NCBI GenBank assembly: GCA_026418875.1
Contig: JAOAAM010000773.1
Span: forward strand, 1 to 7,007
Source: Gemmataceae bacterium
GTDB lineage: Bacteria; Planctomycetota; Planctomycetia; Gemmatales; Gemmataceae
Direction: 5' to 3'
DNA: 7,007 nucleotides
Under the pieces are notes generated by a model. That model saw only the letters and a program-made list of their open reading frames with translations, did no database searches and was not told the origin of the DNA. This document shows, in pieces, positions 1 through 6,988 of this stretch. The position numbers and the translations under genes were made by a program. Positions within the stretch are counted from its first letter, which is position 1. Each line of letters begins with the position of its first letter.

Positions 1-1902
1 CTCCTACATAGTGCCGGCCGGATCGAAGAGGCGGAACAAGCGCTCGACGAGGCTTTCTCCCTCAACCCGAATTATCCATTCGGGTTCTTGCTGCGCGGCA
101 TTTTCCGTGAGGACGAAGGGGAGTATGAAGGGGCCGCGATGCTTTACCGCAAAGCGGTCGAACTTTATGCACCCGATGCCCACGAACAATTGTCCTTCCT
201 TTTCGAGCGGATCGGGAACTATGAACTGCGGCGGAACCATTTTCTGGCCGCACGCTACGCCTTCAACCAGTGCCTTCGCCTGATGCCGGACAATCAGGAG
301 TTGCGCGAGGCGTATGAACGGGCCTTCGGCGCGGAGAGCTTCGCGCCGGAGATCGCCCGGCAAGACCTTCGGCTCCTTGGTTATGACCCGAAGCGGCCTC
401 CCGAATGGAATGAAGCGGTCGCCAAGGGCAATTCCGGCCGACTCTCCGAAGCCGCCAAATTTTTCGAGAAGGCGAGCCAACAGCCGAAAGCGGATCCACT
501 AGCGTGGTACAACGCCGGCTTGTTGCGAGCCTGGATGGGAGAGAATGCCAAGGCCTTGGAGCACTGGGAGCGCTACATCGACAAGGAGCGCGACGAATCC
601 AAGGCCGTTCCGGTCTCAGCCCTCATGCAGATCCTGATGATGGGTGAGGAGTTGCTGGACCGGACCGATTACGTTCACTACCGTCTCGATGCTCGCCTTC
701 GCGATCCCCGCGCCGTGGTCCGGACCATTCAACAGTGGATCAATGAAAACCGATTCGCCCCCATGCAGCACGATCCGGAAGAGGGCATGATCACTGGCTT
801 TGTCTTGCAGGAGTCCTCGGGTTTGATCGGGGCGGCGGCCCCCATCGCGCTGCCTGTCGCGGGTATCTTGACCCTGTTCCGGGACCAGATTCGCCTCACC
901 GCACCCGATCAGGACTCCCTCGATCGGATCTTCCATCAATTTCTCGACCAAGTGGGAGAGGCTGCGATTGTCCCGGCGGAAGGGATCGCACGTCGGCCAG
1001 CTCGCTTCAGCGATGTGAACTTGGAGACGTTTGTCATGCCCGTCGGCCGCGATCGGTTGCTCGAATACCCCGAAATGTTTCGTCAACACCTGACGCGTTA
1101 CTTCGAGGAGGTGTGGTTGAACCGCCCGCTGCAAGCTCTCGGGGGCATGACGCCCAGGCTGGCAGCGGAGCAACCAAATCTTCGACGCCGCTTGCTCGGC
1201 TTGATCCTGTTCCGCGAGCAGCTCATGGTTCCCACGCGACAAAAATCCGACGAGGGCGGGCCAAGAATCTCGAAAGAGTACGATTTTCAGAGATTGAGGC
1301 AGCTATTGCACTTGGACACCGAGCCGCCGCCCCCCTCCATCGACTTTGCAAGCATGTCCGCTGCCGACCTGGCCGAACTCGACGTCTCGACTCTGACGAC
1401 GGAGCAACTGGAAAAAGCCTTCCGTGCCGCGGTCGGGCTTGATGCCCGGCCATTGGCCCGGAAATTTGTCGATGCGATCATCTCCCGCCCCGCCGATCCC
1501 CAGCGGCCGGATTTGTACCCGTTCTACAAGTATCTCATCGACCAGGCACAAACTCAGGCCGACTGGGAACAAGCGTTGCGGCTGGTCGAAGCCGGGCTAC
1601 AGGCCGACGCCGAACGCAACCAGGGATTGCGTCGCAACGACTACGAAGTCCGCCGCGCTCAACTTCTCGCCAAGAGGGGCGACGCTGAAAAAGCCGCTGA
1701 AACTTTCCAAGCCCTGATCGACCGCGTGCCAACCGAGCCGAAATACCGTGGCACCGCCGCCGAGGCGATGTTGAGCCTTCGGCAAGGGCAACGCGCCTTG
1801 AACTTCGCCGAGGGCGGACTCGAGGTGGCCCGGCAGGTCGGCAACCGGGACTTGGAAGCCTACTTCAAGGAGCTTGTCTCCGCGGCCAAAAAACTCGTCT
1901 AA
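1..1902 (+). CDS. Large TPR-repeat protein, 5'-truncated by the window edge
   Basis: The reading frame is open from base 1 and ends at TAA 1900-1902, giving 633 visible residues. An internal TTG at 88 is not a credible start because TPR-like sequence continues before it. TPR-like helical pairs occupy roughly codons 1-100 (for example AGRIEEAEQALDEAFSLNP at codons 5-23), 135-200 and 521-633. The middle (about codons 215-410) is not TPR. It holds a hydrophobic Ala/Pro/Ile stretch near codons 275-292 and, at codons 371-386, the segment VWLNRPLQALGGMTPR. This resembles the W-x-x-x-P-x-x-ALGG-x-TP-x-EA segment seen in some Xre/MbcA/ParS-type or SEC-C-associated proteins; that comparison is from memory. 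A Pro-rich linker follows near codons 438-450. TPRs normally mediate protein-protein contacts. No catalytic motif was recognised and the function is unknown. It converges on the TPR/alpha-CTD gene. The CDS call is firm; the role is not. Confidence 0.9.
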   Translation, partial: LLHSAGRIEEAEQALDEAFSLNPNYPFGFLLRGIFREDEGEYEGAAMLYRKAVELYAPDAHEQLSFLFERIGNYELRRNHFLAARYAFNQCLRLMPDNQELREAYERAFGAESFAPEIARQDLRLLGYDPKRPPEWNEAVAKGNSGRLSEAAKFFEKASQQPKADPLAWYNAGLLRAWMGENAKALEHWERYIDKERDESKAVPVSALMQILMMGEELLDRTDYVHYRLDARLRDPRAVVRTIQQWINENRFAPMQHDPEEGMITGFVLQESSGLIGAAAPIALPVAGILTLFRDQIRLTAPDQDSLDRIFHQFLDQVGEAAIVPAEGIARRPARFSDVNLETFVMPVGRDRLLEYPEMFRQHLTRYFEEVWLNRPLQALGGMTPRLAAEQPNLRRRLLGLILFREQLMVPTRQKSDEGGPRISKEYDFQRLRQLLHLDTEPPPPSIDFASMSAADLAELDVSTLTTEQLEKAFRAAVGLDARPLARKFVDAIISRPADPQRPDLYPFYKYLIDQAQTQADWEQALRLVEAGLQADAERNQGLRRNDYEVRRAQLLAKRGDAEKAAETFQALIDRVPTEPKYRGTAAEAMLSLRQGQRALNFAEGGLEVARQVGNRDLEAYFKELVSAAKKLV

Positions 1903-1909
1903 GCCCGAT

Positions 1910-1993
1910 CGACTTGGACCTATCGACTCGGACCAAACGACTCGGCCCACACGACTCGGACGATACGACTCGGCCCAAACGACCGCGCCCCGG
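1910..1993. repeat. 14-bp tandem repeat array, six units
   Basis: Six contiguous 14-bp units begin at 1910, 1924, 1938, 1952, 1966 and 1980, with consensus CGACTCGGMCCAAA. Units 1-5 share CGACTYGG at their first eight positions. Unit 6 (CGACCGCGCCCCGG) is degenerate. The 14 bases before unit 1 (1896-1909, spanning the stop codon of the upstream gene) match the consensus in phase at 9 of 14 positions, so the array may have begun at the gene's 3' end. The period is not a multiple of three and the array lies in a gap between convergent genes, so it is noncoding. The unit is not self-complementary. Function unknown. Confidence 0.88.
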
Positions 1994-2060
1994 ATGCGTG
2001 CCCCCCCGCCAGCCGTTGCCTCGGGTGAAGCATCAGGGGATGCGTCGTCGAACCGCGGCA

Positions 2061-3413
2061 TCAATCGCCACGAAGTTTCAGCCCCAAGGCAGCGAGCTTC
2101 TCACGAACTTCGTTCAGCGAGGTCATGCCGAAGTTTTTCGCCTCGAGTAATTCGTCCGCCGTTCGCGAGCACAGTTCGCCCACCGTGCTGATGTTCAGTT
2201 TGTTCATGCACTTCCGGGCACGAACCGAGAGGTTCAGGTCCATGACCGGCTTGTTCATAATGGCTTGCTCTTCCGCGCTGAGCGACTGATGGTGGGCGCG
2301 ATGCGATCGAGGCTCGTAAGCGGCTCCCTGCTCCAGCGATTGACCGATCCGCAGCCCCTTGCTGGCCATGATTTCTCGTAGTTCGGCCAACGACGTCTCG
2401 CCAAAATTCTTGCTCGCCAGCAATTGCGCCTCGGTCACCCGGGTCAGGTCGCCCAGGGTTTTGATGTTCATCTTCTTCAGGCAGTTGCGGCTGCGCACCG
2501 ACAACTCGAAGTCCGTGACCGCGATGTCCATCACCTGCCGGAAGGCAGTCGTCGACTGATCCTCCTCGGAGTGGTAGTATTGGGTCGTCGAGGCTTGAGC
2601 GTCTTTCAGGAACAACCTGGCTCGTTCACGGGCCTGTTCGTCGCCCAAGTGCGCGCGAAGGATTCGGCTGTAGCACTCCGCCGCCTTGTCGTAACGCTCG
2701 TTGTCTTCGTAGAGCACGCCGAGATTGTTGACCGCGGCGAGATGGACCGGCGGGTGCCGCAAACACGCTTCATACAGGCGGATCGCTTCCTCGTCGTTGC
2801 CCGCCAGGTCATTGATGTAGCCTAATTGGAACAGTGCTCCAGTATGAGCCTGATCCTCTTGGACGGCCTTTTCCAAATGCTGAACCGCCTTGTTTCGATC
2901 CCCCTCCGCGAGGGCCACCATCGCGACTTGGTAATGGTACTCGGCAGTGTGACGAGAGGATTCTTCCAGCTTGGCGAGGATCTGCTTGGCCTCTTTCAAC
3001 TCGCCGCGCATGCGATGGACCGCCGCCCGTTGAAGCTGGACGAGGTTGGCGGCATAACCCGACTTCTCCGACTTGTCGAAAGCCTTCAACGCGTCGTCGT
3101 ATTGCCCCTGCGATGCCAGAAGCCGCCCCAAGTAGAAATTCGCGAGTGCCCCATCGGCATGCTTCAAATGGTCGATCGCCGCTTGCGTTTGTCCCTGAAA
3201 ATAGCGGACGATCCCCAGCTTCAGGTGGAGATTCTTCTGAGCGGCTCCCGTGGCGCTATCCAATTTCTTCGCCAAAGCTTCGCCTACCTCACGCAAGGTT
3301 CGGTACTGATTCCCCCCTTGCGCCAGCCCCTCGCGTAACTTGGCAACAGTACCCGCGTTGCACTCCTCGCGTTCGACAAGGAGAGCTTTCAAATCGATCA
3401 ACGGCTCGGCCAT
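2061..3413 (-). CDS. TPR protein with two tandem RNA polymerase alpha-CTD-like domains
   Basis: This is a 450-residue protein. About six TPR-like units cover residues 61-256 (for example FYLGRLLASQGQYDDALKAF at 93-112). A short acidic/Thr-rich linker leads to alpha-CTD 1 (about 298-361) and alpha-CTD 2 (about 390-450), joined by a His/Arg-containing linker. Copy 1 resembles E. coli RpoA C-terminal domain closely: R307, N310, N336, G338, S341 and E344 align with R265, N268, N294, G296, S299 and E302, while K298 is T340. Copy 2 keeps R398, N427, G429, S432 and E435 but has K401 at the N268 position. RpoA's N-terminal domains for dimerisation and core assembly are absent, so this is not RpoA. 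In RpoA this domain binds UP-element DNA and activators. A DNA-binding or polymerase-associated regulator using TPRs to bind a partner is inferred. The ATG at 3413 is supported by a good Shine-Dalgarno six bases upstream. Cytoplasmic: no signal peptide or membrane segment is seen. Confidence 0.93.
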   Translation of the reverse strand: MAEPLIDLKALLVEREECNAGTVAKLREGLAQGGNQYRTLREVGEALAKKLDSATGAAQKNLHLKLGIVRYFQGQTQAAIDHLKHADGALANFYLGRLLASQGQYDDALKAFDKSEKSGYAANLVQLQRAAVHRMRGELKEAKQILAKLEESSRHTAEYHYQVAMVALAEGDRNKAVQHLEKAVQEDQAHTGALFQLGYINDLAGNDEEAIRLYEACLRHPPVHLAAVNNLGVLYEDNERYDKAAECYSRILRAHLGDEQARERARLFLKDAQASTTQYYHSEEDQSTTAFRQVMDIAVTDFELSVRSRNCLKKMNIKTLGDLTRVTEAQLLASKNFGETSLAELREIMASKGLRIGQSLEQGAAYEPRSHRAHHQSLSAEEQAIMNKPVMDLNLSVRARKCMNKLNISTVGELCSRTADELLEAKNFGMTSLNEVREKLAALGLKLRGD

Positions 3414-3419
3414 GGATTT

Positions 3420-3427
3420 TCCTCTCC
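3420..3427 (-). promoter_or_regulatory. Ribosome binding site of the TPR/alpha-CTD gene
   Basis: Read on the - strand the sequence is GGAGAGGA, with six bases between it and the ATG at 3413. It is a near-consensus Shine-Dalgarno and fixes the start. Confidence 0.75.
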
Positions 3428-3480
3428 GTCTCGCTCACGGAAAGTTCGACGCTGCGGATGGACTTTGGCTAAAGGTGAAA

Positions 3481-3509
3481 ATTGTAAAAACGATCCCCCC
3501 GAACGGCAA
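3481..3509 (-). promoter_or_regulatory. Putative sigma70-type promoter of the TPR/alpha-CTD gene
   Basis: On the - strand, TTGCCG (3509-3504, four of six to TTGACA) is followed after exactly 17 bases by TACAAT (3486-3481, five of six to TATAAT). Transcription would start near 3474, giving a leader of about 60 bases before the ATG at 3413. The placement fits well. The hexamers alone could occur by chance, and sigma preferences in this lineage are assumed. Confidence 0.45.
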
Positions 3510-3518
3510 TCCTTCCCG

Positions 3519-3546
3519 AAAGGGAACCAAAGGGAACAAAGGGAAC
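3519..3546. repeat. Three 9-bp direct repeats AAAGGGAAC
   Basis: Exact copies of AAAGGGAAC lie at 3519-3527, 3529-3537 and 3538-3546, with one extra C between the first two. On the - strand they read GTTCCCTTT and sit about 10 bases upstream of the putative -35 box of the TPR/alpha-CTD gene. The first copy also forms the right arm of a small inverted repeat, TTCCC-GAAA-GGGAA (3513-3526). They may be regulator-binding sites or a simple expanded repeat. Confidence 0.7.
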
Positions 3547-3659
3547 TTTCTCTAAATCGACGCGGCTGCGGTTGTTGCCTGACACTGCGGGTTCGGCGAA
3601 CGGCACCCGGAAACCCCAGCCGTAGAGTGGCAGCGACCAGATGTTTCCCTCAAGGCGTC

Positions 3660-3681
3660 AAGTCGGCACCAAGCCGGCACC
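3660..3681. repeat. 11-bp tandem duplication
   Basis: AAGTCGGCACC (3660-3670) is followed directly by AAGCCGGCACC (3671-3681), differing at one base. It lies 21 bases past the stop of the ABC ATPase gene in its direction of transcription. No U-tract hairpin accompanies it, so it is not a clear terminator. Confidence 0.6.
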
Positions 3682-3702
3682 GGGCGACCGATCCTGGACA
3701 GG

Positions 3703-4848
3703 TCACTGCCTCTGAAAATACACCTTCAGTAACTGCTCTTTCAACGAGCCGTGGGCTTCGATGGCCGCGCGGAAGTCTTCCTTTTTCAGCGTGAAGGTGT
3801 CGGTGTCTTCCCGAGCGACCACCGTGGCATTGCGAGGCTCATCGGTCATGAGTGCCCGCTCGCCGAAAAAGTCACCGACGCCGAGTCGAGCCAGGGTATG
3901 CTCGACACCATCGCGGGTTTGCAACACATCCACCGAGCCGGAGGCGATCAGGTAGAACTTGTCGCCCGGATCGCCCTGACGGATGATTCGAGACCCGGCG
4001 GGGAAGCGTTCGCGGCCCATGTGGTCGGCCACTTCGGCCAAGGCGTTCGGGTTCAATTGGGCAAAGGCCGGAACCTTGCTGAGGAACAACGCCGTCATCA
4101 CCGATTCCGTCACGACCACGTTGGATTTGATCCGGCCATCGACCATGTTCACGATGCGGCTGGCCACGTCCAAAATGCGATTATCATGCGTGACGATCAA
4201 GCTGGTGCAACCCTCGGCCGACAGCTCTTTCAGGTAATTGACGACATCTCGCCCGGTTTCGGCATCAAGGGCCGCGGTCGGCTCATCGGCGAGGATGAGT
4301 TTCGGCCGATTCACCAAGGCCCGCGCCACAGCCACACGCTGACGCTGACCACCGGAAAGTTGAGCCGGTTTGTAGTGCAGGCGATGGCCCAAACGCAAAC
4401 GCTCCAAAATACCGACGATCCGCTGCCGATCGTCCTTCACATCGTGAAGTTCCAACGCCATGCGAACGTTCTGATAGGCCGTTAGAGCCTCCAACAGGTT
4501 ATGACGTTGGAAAATGAACCCAACACCGCGGCGAGCAGCCACCAAGTCCGGCCCCGACAGCCCGAATAATTCCCGCCCGTAAATACGAATGCTCCCCTCT
4601 TGCAACGTCCGTAGCCCACCGATCAGGGTCAACAGGGTGGTTTTTCCGGAACCTGAAGGTCCCGTCATGATGACGATCTCGCCCGGCTGAATCGTCAGGT
4701 GATTGTCGAACAAAACCTGATTGCGTGCCTCTCCCTCTCCGAAGAAGTGATTGACGCCCCGGATTTCAACCGCCGGACTTGAGTTCCCCGGCGTCTTACG
4801 GGTATCCGTAGTGGCGGCCAAAGGCGGTTCCATCTCTGCTGCCATCAT
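3703..4848 (-). CDS. DevA-like ABC exporter ATPase fused to a cyclic nucleotide-binding domain
   Basis: This is a 381-residue cytoplasmic ATPase that should power the two permeases encoded just upstream. After a low-complexity N-terminus (about 1-25), the ABC domain shows Walker A GPSGSGKT (63-70), Q-loop Q114, signature LSGGQ (164-168), Walker B LILADEP with E189, D-loop ALD (193-195) and switch H221. The stretch around HFFGEGEARNQVLFDN (34-49) and EIVIMTG (57-63) is typical of DevA-type exporters related to MacB/LolD. Residues about 252-381 form a CRP/PKA-like cyclic nucleotide-binding domain. Its phosphate-binding cassette is intact as FGERALMTDEPRNATV (328-343), including E330 and R339. 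Usual DevA/LolD-type ATPases are about 220-250 residues and lack this domain. The gene follows the permease stop by 48 bases and is probably cotranscribed. Tandem ATGs at 4848 and 4845, plus a third at 4833, leave the exact start open; the upstream Shine-Dalgarno is weak. The ligand and its effect on export are inferred. Confidence 0.95.
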   Translation of the reverse strand: MMAAEMEPPLAATTDTRKTPGNSSPAVEIRGVNHFFGEGEARNQVLFDNHLTIQPGEIVIMTGPSGSGKTTLLTLIGGLRTLQEGSIRIYGRELFGLSGPDLVAARRGVGFIFQRHNLLEALTAYQNVRMALELHDVKDDRQRIVGILERLRLGHRLHYKPAQLSGGQRQRVAVARALVNRPKLILADEPTAALDAETGRDVVNYLKELSAEGCTSLIVTHDNRILDVASRIVNMVDGRIKSNVVVTESVMTALFLSKVPAFAQLNPNALAEVADHMGRERFPAGSRIIRQGDPGDKFYLIASGSVDVLQTRDGVEHTLARLGVGDFFGERALMTDEPRNATVVAREDTDTFTLKKEDFRAAIEAHGSLKEQLLKVYFQRQ

Positions 4849-4896
4849 GGTTACACGATCCCGTCTCTGCCTGATTGAGGCTTCCGGTTGGAACCT

Positions 4897-6105
4897 TCAG
4901 AACACCTCCGCGGGGTCAGCCGTGCGAATCCGCCGGACTGCGAGCACCCCCGACACGATGCACATCGCCACTGTCAACAACAGGATCAACATGCCGCGTC
5001 CTATGGTCAGTTGCAAGGGCAAACCCGTTTGATCGGCAAGGAACGAATACAACGGCCAGCCGACCGCCAAACCGACGATGAAGCCTAACATTGACAACCA
5101 CAGAGCTTCTTGAATGACAATCCCGTGGACGTAGCGGTCGTCATATCCAATGGCCTTGAGCGTGGCAAATTCCGAGAGGTGATCCGTCACCTCCGTGCTG
5201 AGGATTTGATAACATATCACCACCCCCACCACAAAACCGACAATCAATCCTAACAGAAAAATAAATCCAATCGGCGTGCTCTCAGACCAGAATGCCTCTT
5301 CTTCCTCAATCAATTCGGAGCGGCTGAGGACTCGCACATCGTCCGGCAAGAGGCGGCGGAGGCGTGAGACTACATCGTCCACATCCGCGCCCGGGGCGAC
5401 GGAGATTAATCCGAATTGAGCACGTTCTAGTGCGAAATGCCCGCCGCTGAGAGTAGCGAGATTGTCCGCCGTCATGAGCAAGGTGCCATCGGTCGTGAAG
5501 TCGGTCCCCAGATCGAACAGGTCCACGATGCGGATTCGAATCCCGGCGATTTCCCGCTCGATACCTCGGGGTGCCGGGCCGCCTTCGCGCCACCGGCGGA
5601 TTGCATCGTACATCGGCTTCGATCGAACATCCAAGGCGGCGGTGTTCGCCGCCATGAGGCGATCTTGCAGGCTGGGAAAATTCGGCAGGGCCTCGACTCG
5701 GATCGGAGGCCGTGCCTGATCCGGGTGGAAAGCGAGCACACGGATGGGCCACTCCGGCACCTCATCCTCGTAATAGCCCGCGTTCCGCCAGACGAATGGG
5801 AAATAACGGATGTAGAAAGGGCGAGCTGCCGCCACGCCCTCAACTCCGCGGGCTTGGTCGATGCGATCTTGCGGGAAGCTCTCGATGTCCGTGATGGTGG
5901 ACATCGTGGAACTGATGATGAAAATGTCGGCATCCAGCATGCGGATCATCGCTGTCTGGCTATCCATCAACGCGCGCCAGAATCCGACTTGAACTAACAT
6001 GAGGACGACGGCAAAACTAATACCGAGTATGGACAGGACGAAGCGTGGCTTGTGATGGGTCAGATTCAACCAGGCGACCGGGATACGTTTACTGAAGATG
6101 AACAT
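4897..6105 (-). CDS. DevC-like (MacB/FtsX superfamily) ABC exporter permease, complete
   Basis: This 402-residue inner-membrane permease has four predicted membrane segments: about 21-43, 279-303, 332-355 and 370-390. The long loop after the first (about 44-278) would be periplasmic. The segment EFATLKAIGYDDRYVHG, between the second and third, matches the coupling region of MacB/DevC permeases, which contacts the ATPase. The protein ends ADPAEVF, as DevC-type permeases do. I chose ATG 6105 (MFIFSKR...) over an in-frame GTG at 6132. The ATG lies one base after the preceding permease's TGA, has GGAG ten bases upstream, and places the first membrane helix at the usual distance from the N-terminus. 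This spacing suggests translational coupling. DevC proteins export glycolipids in cyanobacteria and relatives export other substrates; the substrate here is unknown. Confidence 0.93.
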   Translation of the reverse strand: MFIFSKRIPVAWLNLTHHKPRFVLSILGISFAVVLMLVQVGFWRALMDSQTAMIRMLDADIFIISSTMSTITDIESFPQDRIDQARGVEGVAAARPFYIRYFPFVWRNAGYYEDEVPEWPIRVLAFHPDQARPPIRVEALPNFPSLQDRLMAANTAALDVRSKPMYDAIRRWREGGPAPRGIEREIAGIRIRIVDLFDLGTDFTTDGTLLMTADNLATLSGGHFALERAQFGLISVAPGADVDDVVSRLRRLLPDDVRVLSRSELIEEEEAFWSESTPIGFIFLLGLIVGFVVGVVICYQILSTEVTDHLSEFATLKAIGYDDRYVHGIVIQEALWLSMLGFIVGLAVGWPLYSFLADQTGLPLQLTIGRGMLILLLTVAMCIVSGVLAVRRIRTADPAEVF

Positions 6106-6106
6106 C

Positions 6107-6988
6107 TCAGAACAACTCCGCCGGGTCGGCACGATGCACTTTGCGGACTGCCAGGATACCGGACACTGAACACATCCCGATGGTCAATGCAAGCACGAAC
6201 AGGGCACGAAACAAGGTCATGACGATGGGCACGCCGGTGGCATGAAGTGCCAGCCGGTACAATCCCAAAGCGCTTAGCAGCCCGGGCAGGTAGCCCAGCA
6301 CGGCGATCCACACGGCTTGTTGCAAGACAACGTTCGACAGGAACCTCGGGCCGTAGCCCATCGCCTTCAGCGTGGCGAATTCATGGAGACGATTGGTGAT
6401 GTCACTGGCAATGACTTGGTAGACGAAGACGACGCCCACGATCAGTGCCACGCCGACTCCCAGCCGGAAAATGAAACCGATCGAGGTCTGTTCGACCCAA
6501 TGCCGCCGCTCGCGCTCGCGGATTTCTTCAGCCGTGTGGGCCGTCACATCGTCCGGCAGGATCGCCCGCAGTTGGTTGGCAACCAGATCGGGATCGGCAT
6601 CGGGCGATAACCGCACGAGGCCCAAGCTCACCCGAGTCGGGGGGTAGGTCGGGTAAATGCGGAAGAAGGTGAGGTCGCCGACCAGGATCAGCCCATTCGC
6701 CCCGAAGCCGGTGCCCAACTCGAACTGGCCGACCAATTGAATCCGTTGCGGACCGACTTCGACATCATGCCCAGGGCTGATGTTGCCGAACTCCTCATGC
6801 GAGCGGCGGTCGACCAGGGCATGTCCCGGGATTTGCAGTCGTTGGCCGTGTCGATCCACCACCTCACGCAGGTTTTTGCCGCTGGCCCGGAAGACGCCGT
6901 CCTCCGGGCGCAGGCCGACGATCATGATGTTCTGTGGTTTGTAGGCATATCGAGGCGGGGCATCGGCGTTGCGCCATGGCCCGAAGGC
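6107..6988 (-). CDS. Second DevC-like ABC permease, 5'-truncated at the contig end
   Basis: There are 293 genuine residues before the stop at 6109-6107. Three membrane segments (visible residues about 170-193, 222-247 and 260-281), the EFATLKAMGYGPRFLS coupling region and the ADPAELF C-terminus parallel the complete permease just downstream. A shared WRN (visible residues 5-7, against 106-108 in the sibling) indicates that about 100 N-terminal residues, with the first membrane helix, are missing. The frame continues into the terminal adapter, creating a false GTG start at 7003 and the artificial leader MYKRQ; these are not biological. The two permeases are clearly different in sequence, so they look like an old tandem duplication that may form a heterodimer. 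The real start and a likely adaptor gene lie upstream, outside the window. Confidence 0.92.
   Translation of the reverse strand, partial: AFGPWRNADAPPRYAYKPQNIMIVGLRPEDGVFRASGKNLREVVDRHGQRLQIPGHALVDRRSHEEFGNISPGHDVEVGPQRIQLVGQFELGTGFGANGLILVGDLTFFRIYPTYPPTRVSLGLVRLSPDADPDLVANQLRAILPDDVTAHTAEEIRERERRHWVEQTSIGFIFRLGVGVALIVGVVFVYQVIASDITNRLHEFATLKAMGYGPRFLSNVVLQQAVWIAVLGYLPGLLSALGLYRLALHATGVPIVMTLFRALFVLALTIGMCSVSGILAVRKVHRADPAELF
6116..6119 (-). promoter_or_regulatory. Ribosome binding site deciding the start of the complete DevC-like permease
   Basis: On the - strand GGAG lies ten bases before the ATG at 6105, inside the last codons of the preceding permease. It favours ATG 6105 over the in-frame GTG at 6132. 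Confidence 0.55.

Noticed and set aside
616..1242. A 208-residue open frame on the - strand inside the first TPR gene
   Set aside because: It lies entirely opposite a coherent TPR gene, shows no recognisable domain and is a by-product of GC-rich coding sequence.
2030..2043. Small inverted repeat GCATC-AGGG-GATGC in the convergent gap
   Set aside because: A five-pair stem without a T-tract on either strand is too weak to call a terminator.
1597..2064. A - strand open frame covering the 14-bp repeat and the end of the TPR gene
   Set aside because: Part of it translates the repeat in shifting frames and the rest is antisense to the TPR gene; there is no ribosome site or homology signal.
3588..3609. 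Possible terminator hairpin CGGGT...ACCCG downstream of the ABC operon
   Set aside because: The stem is only five pairs with a 12-base loop, no T-tract follows on the - strand, and it is nearly 100 bases beyond the stop.
3465..3794. Small + strand open frames across the 3414-3702 spacer, one giving a Lys-Gly-Asn repeat
   Set aside because: They translate the AAAGGGAAC repeat and run into the 3' end of the ABC gene antisense; no credible start signal.
3751..4485. A 244-residue open frame on the + strand opposite the ABC ATPase gene
   Set aside because: It is antisense to conserved Walker, signature and nucleotide-binding motifs; its own translation shows no family features.
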